64,000 nucleotides of DNA, taken from CAZJYI01 sp964550025 (GTDB lineage Bacteria > Verrucomicrobiota > Kiritimatiellia > UBA8416 > CAYOBW01). Of the stretch, positions 1 to 7,500 are shown piece after piece; the stretch's first letter is position 1, and the number at the start of each line of letters is the position of its first letter. The translations under genes were made by a program, and so were the position numbers. The notes beneath the pieces are model-generated. The model was not told the DNA's origin and did no database searches. It was given only the letters and a program-made list of their open reading frames with translations. The stretch covers positions 62,001 through 126,000 of the forward strand of contig CAZJYI010000002.1 of NCBI GenBank assembly GCA_964550025.1. The letters are read 5' to 3'.

Positions 1-548
1 TCCAGGAGCAGTTTGGGCGTTTGCAGGGGCTGAAGGTCGTCTACGTGGGGGACGGGCGAAACAATGTCGCCAACTCGCTGATGCTGGCGTCCGTGAAGGC
101 GGGAATACACTTCGTGAACTGCACACCGCCCGAGCTCGCGCCCAACCCGGAGCTCGTCGCTTCCGCAACCGGCATCGCCGGTGAGACAGGGGGATCCGTC
201 GCCATCGTGCACGACGCTGCGGAGGGCGTCTTGGATGCGAACGTCGTATACACGGACGTGTGGGTGTCGATGGGCGAGGAGTCGAAGCAGGCTGAGCGGC
301 TGGGGCTGTTGCGACCCTACCAGGTCAACGAGGAACTCATGGCAGGCACGGGTAACGTTGACAGCGGCACGGTGATCTTCCTGCACTGCCTGCCCGCGTT
401 TCACGACGGCAATACGGACGTGACGCGCGAGACGGGGGCGCAGGAAGTGACGGATGACGTTTTCGAGTCGTCCATGTCGCGCGTGTTCGACCAGGCGGAA
501 AACCGGATGCACACGATCAAAGCGCTGTTCGTGGCCATGATCCCGTGA
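1..548 (+). CDS. argF: Ornithine carbamoyltransferase, C-terminal part (5' end outside window)
   Basis: The frame is open to the left edge, so the gene starts before the window. Only the C-terminal ornithine-binding half is visible. It would transfer the carbamoyl group of carbamoyl phosphate to ornithine to make citrulline in the cytoplasm. The visible sequence carries the family motif FLHCLPAFHD, whose Cys lies at the active site in this family, and the C-terminal stretch FDQAENRMHTIKALF typical of long-form ArgF/ArgI/ArcB proteins. An aspartate carbamoyltransferase follows after 19 bases, so two carbamoyl-phosphate-using enzymes are probably co-transcribed. Whether it is anabolic (argF/argI) or catabolic (arcB) cannot be told from this fragment. 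Confidence 0.93.
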   Translation, partial: QEQFGRLQGLKVVYVGDGRNNVANSLMLASVKAGIHFVNCTPPELAPNPELVASATGIAGETGGSVAIVHDAAEGVLDANVVYTDVWVSMGEESKQAERLGLLRPYQVNEELMAGTGNVDSGTVIFLHCLPAFHDGNTDVTRETGAQEVTDDVFESSMSRVFDQAENRMHTIKALFVAMIP

Positions 549-567
549 CGCGCAGAATGGAGAACTC

Positions 568-1644
568 ATGAGTATGCTCAGTACAATATCGTGGGCAAAG
601 CTCCAGGACCTGGACCTGGTCGAGAAGTCCAGGTACCTGCAGTCGGCGGGCGGCACCTTCCACGTCCTGATTGCCCAGCAATTCGACCGCCTCCAGCTCG
701 ACGCGCTGGGGGACCTGGCCACGCAGATACGCTTCATCGCGAAGAGCGAGGCGGGGATGCGTTTCCTGGGAGGATTGCTCTCTCACAAGCGTGCCATGCT
801 GTACTTCACACAGCCGAGCACGCGGACGTTCCTGTCGTTCTGCGCCGCCTGCCAGATTCTGGGGCTGCGCATCGGTGAGGTGCGAGATCCGCGCACGTCG
901 AGCGAGTACAAGGGCGAATCGCAGGAGGATTCCGTGCGGACCTTCAGTTCGTATTTCGACGTGATCATCATGCGTTCGCAGCATCGGGGGCTTGCAGAGC
1001 GCATGGCGTGGGTGCTGTCGAACTCCGAACGCCCCGTGCCCATCATCAACGCCGGGTCAGGAAAGGACCAGCACCCGACACAGTCCCTGCTGGATATCTA
1101 TACGTTGCAGCGCAGCTTCGAGGACCGCGGAGGGATCGACGGGAAGCGCATCGTGTTTGTGGGAGACCTGTTGCGCGGCCGCACCGTGCGTTCACTGGCG
1201 ACACTGTTGACGAATTACGACAACGTGACACAGTGTTTCGTCGCTCCCGAACCCCTGCAGCTTGCGGAAGACGTTCAGGACATGCTGCGAAGCAAGGGCG
1301 TGACGTTTGAGCTGAGTGAAGACTTCCAGAGCATGATTTCCGGTGCGGATGCGATCTACATGACGCGCGTTCAGGATGAGTGGGACCGGGAGAAGGGCGA
1401 CAGCGCGCGAATTGACATTTCGCAGTATTCGTTCACGGCGGAGCATCTGGACCTGCTGAAACCGGACGGGGTCATCATGCACCCGTTGCCCAGGCGCACG
1501 GAGATATCCACGGAAGTCGACCGCGACCCGCGGGCCGTGTACTGGCGCCAGATGCGGAACGGTATGTGGGTGCGCTGTGCCCTTCTCGCCACGATCTTTC
1601 GTCGCGATGACCGGATTCGGGAGTACCACAGGAACGAGTTGTAG
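568..1644 (+). CDS. pyrB: Aspartate carbamoyltransferase
   Basis: 358 residues. It catalyses the committed step of pyrimidine synthesis, carbamoyl phosphate plus L-aspartate to carbamoyl aspartate. Visible motifs are the carbamoyl-phosphate loop QPSTRT (around residue 90), the 80s-loop-like KGESQEDS, the HPTQSLLDIYTLQ segment, the aspartate-side VQDEWDR, and HPLPR near the C-terminus, which together separate it from ornithine carbamoyltransferases. It is longer than the usual 300-310 residue catalytic chain, mainly because of an N-terminal extension of about 50 residues. The ATG at 568 follows a GGAG sequence. No regulatory pyrI gene lies downstream; the next gene is convergent. A less usual carbamoyltransferase acting on a related amine is a weaker alternative. 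Confidence 0.85.
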   Translation: MSMLSTISWAKLQDLDLVEKSRYLQSAGGTFHVLIAQQFDRLQLDALGDLATQIRFIAKSEAGMRFLGGLLSHKRAMLYFTQPSTRTFLSFCAACQILGLRIGEVRDPRTSSEYKGESQEDSVRTFSSYFDVIIMRSQHRGLAERMAWVLSNSERPVPIINAGSGKDQHPTQSLLDIYTLQRSFEDRGGIDGKRIVFVGDLLRGRTVRSLATLLTNYDNVTQCFVAPEPLQLAEDVQDMLRSKGVTFELSEDFQSMISGADAIYMTRVQDEWDREKGDSARIDISQYSFTAEHLDLLKPDGVIMHPLPRRTEISTEVDRDPRAVYWRQMRNGMWVRCALLATIFRRDDRIREYHRNEL

Positions 1645-1675
1645 CCACCTCGGTGGCATCCCGTGACGGAACCGC

Positions 1676-2416
1676 CTACCCCCTCTGCCGCCTGGCTTCG
1701 TAGAGCGCGACGGCTCCCGCAACCCCGGCATTGAGCGATGCGACGGCCCCCTGCATCGGGACGCGAAGGAGCAAGTCGCACGTCTTGCGCACCAGGCGCT
1801 TCAAACCGCGTCCTTCGCTTCCGACCACGAGTCCAAGGGGACCGGTCAGGTCGGCCTGTGTGTAGAGTACCGCGTTCGGCGCGGCTTCCAGGCCGGCAAG
1901 GAAGTAGCCGTTTCGCGTCAAGTCGCGCATCGTGCGCGCCAGGTTCGTCACGATCGCGATGCGCAGGTGCTCGGATGCACCGGCAGAGGCCCTGACCACC
2001 GCGGGCGTGACCCCCACGGCGCGGTCGCGCGGGATGATGATCCCGTCCACGCCTGCCGCATCGGCGGTTCGCAGTAGCGAACCGAAATTCTGCGGGTCCT
2101 CCAGGTGGTCCAGAAGCAACAACAAAGGCGCGGTTGACGCCTCTGCCGCCTCGGCCAGGAGGATATCGAGATCCACGTAAGGGTAGGTGCCGCATTCCGC
2201 GGCAACCCCCTGGTGGTTGCCGCGCTGCACCAGTGCCTTCAGACGCCGCTTGTCGACGCGATGCACGGGAACTCCACGCTGATCGGCGACGGCCAGGATC
2301 TCGTTCAGCGCCTCACCCGGCCGCGCCGAATCGTGCACGTAGATCTGTATCACGGGACGCCGCTCTGCGCGCAGCGCTTCGCGAATGGGGTGCCGGCCGT
2401 AGAGTCGTTCGTTCAT
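1676..2416 (-). CDS. rlmB: 23S rRNA 2'-O-ribose methyltransferase, RlmB/TrmH (SpoU) family
   Basis: 246 residues, normal length for RlmB, which 2'-O-methylates G2251 in the peptidyl-transferase region of 23S rRNA using SAM. An N-terminal L30e-like substrate-binding domain (about residues 1-75, beginning NERLYGRHPIREAL) is followed by the knotted SPOUT domain with motif 1 DPQNFGSLLRTADAAG, motif 2 VVGSEGRGL and motif 3 VPMQGAVASLNAGVAG. Motif 3 reads SLNAG rather than the usual SLNVS. Its start overlaps the stop of the upstream rsmE by four bases (2413-2416), so the two are translationally coupled in an rRNA-modification operon. Another TrmH-family target is possible. Confidence 0.9.
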   Translation of the reverse strand: MNERLYGRHPIREALRAERRPVIQIYVHDSARPGEALNEILAVADQRGVPVHRVDKRRLKALVQRGNHQGVAAECGTYPYVDLDILLAEAAEASTAPLLLLLDHLEDPQNFGSLLRTADAAGVDGIIIPRDRAVGVTPAVVRASAGASEHLRIAIVTNLARTMRDLTRNGYFLAGLEAAPNAVLYTQADLTGPLGLVVGSEGRGLKRLVRKTCDLLLRVPMQGAVASLNAGVAGAVALYEARRQRG

Positions 2417-3177
2417 CGTGTCTTCCTCGTTTCGCTTCGTTGCACAAAGCCCTGCCCAACCAGCATGTGGATGGATGCTAGCAGGGCGATGCAGGCCGTG
2501 TCACTGCGCAATGTGCGCCAGCCGATACCGAACGGACGGAAGTCGTGCTGCCGCAGCAAGTCGAGCTCGAAGTCGGTCCAGCCGCCTTCCGGACCGACGG
2601 CAAGGAGAACCTGTTGCCCGGGCTGGAGTCCGAGCTCGGCGGGGGATTGTGCCGCGCGCGGGTGGGCCAGGAGGCACGTGTGATCGGTAAACGCGGCGGA
2701 AAGGCTGTCCTCGATGAAAGGCTTGAGGCGGCGCGTAACGGTCACCTCGGGCAGCCAAGTGTCCCCGGATTGCTGCAGGCCTTCGATGAGTAGCGGTTCG
2801 AATACGGTCTCGTCCAACCAGTGCGTGTCGAAGTAACAGCGCTCCACCTTGTGTGCGTTGGTGAGCACGATTCGGCGGACCCCCATGGCGGCAAGCTGGG
2901 CCCAGAGCCGGCGCATGACTTTAGGGCGCGGCAGGGCGAGGAGCAGGCTGAGTGTGGGGAGCGGCGGGGGTGTCTCGAACCGGCAGGAAAGGCGAACGGA
3001 GTGTTCACCTGTCTCCCGGACGATGCCCGTGCCGACCGGACCGTTGAGAAGGCCGATGCGCACGGTGTCCCCTCGGGATGCCTGCAGCACTTGGCGGATG
3101 TGCCGTGCGCGATCGCCTGTGAGCACCGCCGTGTCTGCCCCCGCCAGCTCCGACTCGCGCAGCAGAATGCGGTTCAT
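2413..3177 (-). CDS. rsmE: 16S rRNA (uracil-1498-N3)-methyltransferase
   Basis: 254 residues. RsmE methylates N3 of U1498 in 16S rRNA. The N-terminal PUA-like domain holds GDRARHIRQVLQASRGDTVRIG (quoted here in part: HIRQVLQASRGD), and the C-terminal SPOUT domain holds AVGPEGGWTDFELDLL and the terminal GWRTLRSDTACIALLA, both diagnostic of RsmE. It overlaps the preceding DUF4404 gene by four bases (3174-3177) and the following rlmB by four bases. It therefore sits in the middle of a coupled operon read leftward from about 4.42 kb. Confidence 0.93.
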   Translation of the reverse strand: MNRILLRESELAGADTAVLTGDRARHIRQVLQASRGDTVRIGLLNGPVGTGIVRETGEHSVRLSCRFETPPPLPTLSLLLALPRPKVMRRLWAQLAAMGVRRIVLTNAHKVERCYFDTHWLDETVFEPLLIEGLQQSGDTWLPEVTVTRRLKPFIEDSLSAAFTDHTCLLAHPRAAQSPAELGLQPGQQVLLAVGPEGGWTDFELDLLRQHDFRPFGIGWRTLRSDTACIALLASIHMLVGQGFVQRSETRKTR

Positions 3178-3506
3178 ATGCCGATGTTGGACAGCATCAG
3201 CGATATAGAGTTCACCAGGTCCGCCAGTTTCGGGTGGTCCGTCTCGAACTCCTCGACGGAGGACGAGAGCCCCTTGAGCGCCAGCTCGAGAAGCTGCGGG
3301 TTGGTCTCCTCGCGCATGGCCTCGTGCATGGACACATCCACGAAACCGGTGATGCTCTCAGCGTGGTCCGACTTGGTTTTGGAGAGTTCCCCCATCTCGG
3401 CACGCAGCGTCGCTACAAGGTTGAGCAGTTCGCCCTTTTGATCGTCCTTCAGTGAACCGACGTTGCGGATGCGTTGCTCGATCTTCTGGATGGTGTTGTC
3501 AATCAT
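3174..3506 (-). CDS. DUF4404-like small protein
   Basis: 110 residues, predicted cytoplasmic and mostly alpha-helical, with no signal peptide or membrane segment. It resembles DUF4404 proteins: a helical N-terminal half (IQKIEQRIRNV, LKDDQKGELLNLVATL) and a C-terminal helix ending in LADLVNSISLMLSNIGI, where the family usually ends with a short hydrophobic helix and a GI pair. The function is unknown. It starts three bases after the stop of the TraB/GumN gene and overlaps rsmE by four bases, so it belongs to the same operon. Confidence 0.6.
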   Translation of the reverse strand: MIDNTIQKIEQRIRNVGSLKDDQKGELLNLVATLRAEMGELSKTKSDHAESITGFVDVSMHEAMREETNPQLLELALKGLSSSVEEFETDHPKLADLVNSISLMLSNIGI

Positions 3507-3509
3507 GGC

Positions 3510-4424
3510 TCACGTCTTCCCCGTTTTGTCAAGCTGCTTGATCTCTACTTCCTTGTCCTTCAGAAGTTGCACGATGCCGGCCTTGCCAACGACGTGGCCG
3601 CTACCGACGACGACAAAATAGGTCCCGTCGGTTCCAAGGTACTCCCGGATTTTGGCAGCCATTTCGACGTTGCGGTTGTCGATGAGCTTCTTGTGCATGT
3701 CCACCATGCGCGGATCGTCCGACATGTTCTCCTTGAGCACCTTGTCGACGGTGTCGGCGTCGCCCGCCTTCCACGCGTCCAGGAGGCGTTTCATGAGCTT
3801 GTCGGCGTCGCCGATCTGGTCCAGCATCTCCCGCAGCACGAGGTCCTGCACCTCCTTGCCGCCGCTGGAGAGAATCTCCAGTTGTTTCTCCACGCTCTCG
3901 AGCTCAAGTACCCGGCGCTTGCCGGCACGCGCCGTGAAGTGCGCGTCAATGCCCTGCTTGGGATTGAGTCCCAGCCGCATGTACTCGCGCATGACGAGCG
4001 TTACGCCCAGCAGCCAAGGGCGCATGGTATTGAACATGGCCAGCGAAAGACCCTGTTCCTCCAGGTATTGCTTGAGTTGACACAGGGTCTTTTTCTCGAG
4101 GTTGCCATCGAGCGTCTGCCCTGCCGGGTACATGCCTTTCTGCATCGCAAGCAGAGCGGAGCGCATCTCGGCCTCAGGTGTGACGTGCACTTCGAGCACG
4201 AGCGTGTCGGCCTTCTTGAACGCCTCTTCAATGGTCGGGTCCATGGGATAGAGCGAATCGTCGCCGACGTGAATGGATCCGAGAAGGTAAACGGTTGCCT
4301 TGCCGGCATTTGCCTCCCACAGGAAGCAGCGCGAATCCGGGGCGCATCGGGCCGCGGTGGCTACAAGGAAGGAAACACCGATTCCGAGCCCTACGCGCTT
4401 CGCGCGTGCCGTGGTACGTGCCAT
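3510..4424 (-). CDS. TraB/GumN (Tiki-fold) exported protein
   Basis: 304 residues from the ATG at 4424. That start follows AAAGGAGC at suitable spacing and gives an N-terminal signal peptide (basic MARTTARAKR, then a hydrophobic stretch). The longer frame opening at 4478 has no such support. TraB/GumN proteins share an erythromycin-esterase/Tiki-like metalloprotease fold; the visible signature is YLLGSIHVGDDSLYP near the start of the mature protein and the second conserved stretch VVGSGHVVGKAGIVQLL near the end. The bacterial members are poorly characterised and the substrate is unknown. It is the first gene of the four-gene leftward operon and is divergent from uvrA. Confidence 0.85.
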   Translation of the reverse strand: MARTTARAKRVGLGIGVSFLVATAARCAPDSRCFLWEANAGKATVYLLGSIHVGDDSLYPMDPTIEEAFKKADTLVLEVHVTPEAEMRSALLAMQKGMYPAGQTLDGNLEKKTLCQLKQYLEEQGLSLAMFNTMRPWLLGVTLVMREYMRLGLNPKQGIDAHFTARAGKRRVLELESVEKQLEILSSGGKEVQDLVLREMLDQIGDADKLMKRLLDAWKAGDADTVDKVLKENMSDDPRMVDMHKKLIDNRNVEMAAKIREYLGTDGTYFVVVGSGHVVGKAGIVQLLKDKEVEIKQLDKTGKT

Positions 4425-4515
4425 CAGAAGCTCCTTTGATGATGGGGCGTTCTCCAAAACCATGAGAACATACCACAAGAGAGGGCACTGATGTCACGCT
4501 TGATCTGAGCGGTGC

Positions 4516-4545
4516 TTGACGGCTGGCGTCGGCGCTGCGCATCAT
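4516..4545 (+). promoter_or_regulatory. Candidate promoter of uvrA
   Basis: TTGACG at 4516-4521 and CATCAT at 4540-4545 are separated by 18 bases. The predicted transcription start lies at or next to the GTG start codon at 4553, and there is no Shine-Dalgarno sequence before it. The -10 match is poor (4 of 6). Confidence 0.3.
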
Positions 4546-4552
4546 TCCGCGT

Positions 4553-7500
4553 GTGAAAGGAAAAGGGGCCAACACTAGGCCGGCCATCGTCATCGAGGGT
4601 GCACGGCAAAACAACCTGAAGGGGATTGACCTCGAACTGCCGCTTGGCGAGATGATCGTCGTGACCGGCGTGAGCGGGTCGGGCAAGTCCTCACTGGCCT
4701 TCGACACCATCTACTCCGAAGGCCAGCGCCGCTACGTCGAGACCTTCTCTCCCTACGCGCGCCAGTTCCTCGACCGCATGGACAAACCTGCCGCCGAGCG
4801 TATCGACGGCATCCCGCCCGCTATCGCCATTGACCAGACCAATCCAGTACGCACCTCGCGCTCCACGGTGGGCACGATGACCGAGCTCAACGATCATCTC
4901 AAGCTGCTGTTCGCACGGGCGGCGCATCTGCATTGTGGGGACTGTGGGCAGCCTGTCCGGCGCGATACGCCCGAGAGTGTGTATGAGCAGCTTCGTACGC
5001 AGTGGGCGGACGCGGGCGGACGCAAGGGGAAGCGCCAAGAAGTACTCATCACGTTTCCGGTGGCCATACCGTCCAACTTCACGGAGGACGAGGTCCGAGC
5101 CCTGTTGGCAAAGCAGGGCTATATGCGAGTTGACGGGGCGGGGAAGGGCAGACTCGAAGTGATCCAGGACCGCGTCACCTTCTCGCCCTCGCGCCGGTCA
5201 CGCATCGTCGAAGCCGCCGAGGCGGCGTTCGAACACGGCCACGGTCGGGTTGCCGTATACCGCCTGGACGCCGACCGTCGCAAGACCGACGAGGTCCGCT
5301 TCTCGGCCGGTCTGCATTGCGCACAGTGCGATATCCATTACCGCGATCCGCACCAGAACATGTTCTCGTTCAACTCGCCGGTGGGCGCGTGTGACGTGTG
5401 TCGCGGTTTTGGCCGCGTCATCGGCATTGACTACGGCCTCGTTGTTCCCGACCCGACACTCAGTCTCGAACAGGGAGCGATTCGGCCCTGGCAGTCGAAG
5501 AGCTACGGTGAATGCCAGGATGACCTCATGCGCATGGCGCGCCGCAGAAAGGTCCCCATCGACGTTCCCTGGGCAGAACTGACGGATGCGCAGCAGGCCT
5601 GGGTCCTCTCCGGTGAGGGGCGATGGGAGGACGGCAAGTGGTACGGCGTGCAGCGCTTCTTTGACTGGCTCGAGACCAAGGCCTACCGCATGCACATCCG
5701 CGTCCTTCTCTCCAAGTACCGGGCGTATCGCCCGTGCCGCGCGTGCGGCGGGGCGCGATTGAAACCCGAAGCGCTGCTATGGCGCATCGGCGAGGGTGAC
5801 GGCCTGAGTGTGCATGACCTGATGCTGTTGCCCATAGCGCGGTGCGCCACGTTCTTCGACTCCCTCCGGCTCCCGCAACCGCTCGACGAAGCCACCGAAA
5901 TGCTGTTGACTGAGATTCGCGCCCGTCTGGGTTACCTCGTCGACGTCGGGCTGGGCTACCTCACGCTGGACAGGCAGTCGCGCACGCTCAGCGGGGGTGA
6001 GGTGCAGCGCATCAATCTCACGACGGCATTGGGCACCTCGCTGGTCAACGCGCTCTTCGTGCTGGACGAACCGAGCATCGGCCTCCATCCGCGGGACATC
6101 CACCGCCTTGTCAAGGTCCTGCACCGTTTGCGCGACGCCGGCAACACGCTGGTTGTGGTGGAGCACGACCCGGCCGTGATTCGGGCGGCAGACCGCGTGC
6201 TGGACCTGGGGCCCGGCCCCGGTGACAAAGGCGGGGAGGTGGTGTTCTTCGGGCGTCTGGGGCAGCTCCTGCGCTCGCGCCGTTCCCTGACGGGGGCGTA
6301 CCTGAGCGGGCGCAGAAAAGTTGCGCCTCGCCTGCCCGAGGCGTCCGGCGCAGCTGTCGATGCGGGTGCCGTGAGGATTGTCGGCGCTGCAGCCCATAAC
6401 CTGAAAGGGATTGACGTGAGCATACCGCTCAACCGCATCGTCTGCGTCACGGGAGTGAGCGGTTCCGGTAAGTCGACCCTCGTCCAGGATGTCTGCTACT
6501 ACGGTCTGCGCCGATTGATGCGCAAGCCGGTTGAGAACCCCGGCGCTCACAAGTCCATTGACGGGCACGAGCTGCTCGCGGACGTGGTTCTCGTCGACCA
6601 GTCGGCCATCGGTAAAACGACCCGCTCCAATCCCGCGAGCTACGTGGGCGCCCTTGCCGGGATTCGCGAACTGTTCGCCGGGGAGTTCATCGCCTGCGAA
6701 CGTGGTTACAGGCCCGGGACATTCAGCTTCAACTCTGGCACCGGACGCTGTCCGACGTGTTCCGGCAACGGCTTCGAACGCGTGGAAATGCAGTTCCTCA
6801 GCGACGTCTACATCCGCTGCCCGGATTGTGACGGGCGTCGTTTTCGTTCCGAAGTGCTGGACGTGAAGCTCCGAGGCCGCGCTTCAATTGCCGACGTCCT
6901 GGACATGACGGTGGACACAGCCTGCGATTTCTTCGAGGGGCGCGCGGAGGTCCTCCGACGGCTTGAACCTCTACGGGCCGTGGGGCTCGGATACATGAAG
7001 CTCGGGCAGCCCGTGCCGACCTTGAGCGGCGGCGAAGCGCAACGCCTCAAGCTGGCGGGGCATCTTGCCGGGGCACGCAAACGGGGTGCGGAGAGCGGAA
7101 CGCTGTTCCTCTTTGACGAACCGACGACGGGGTTGCACTTTGACGATATTGCGACACTGTTGACGGCGCTGCGGCGGCTGGTTCTGGCGGGTCATTCGGT
7201 TGTCGTGATCGAGCACAACCTGGACGTCATCCGCGCGGCCGACTGGATTATCGATCTTGGTCCGGAGGGTGGGGAGGACGGCGGACGGGTTGTCTGCGAG
7301 GGTACGCCGGACAGTGTGGCCGCGTGCCGCGACAGCCATACGGGGGCGGCGCTGCGGCGAAAGGCCGACAGGCCGGTGCCGGCACGCGCGCGGCGGGGCG
7401 GAGGACGGAAGCGGCGGAGCGATGTTATCCGGATCCATCACGCGCGGGAACATAATCTGAAGGGCGTCAACGTGCGCATACCACGTGACAAGCTCACGGT

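Noticed and set aside
3474..4439. A 321-codon forward frame over the TraB/GumN gene
   Set aside because: Antisense of a gene with intact family motifs and a good ribosome-binding site.
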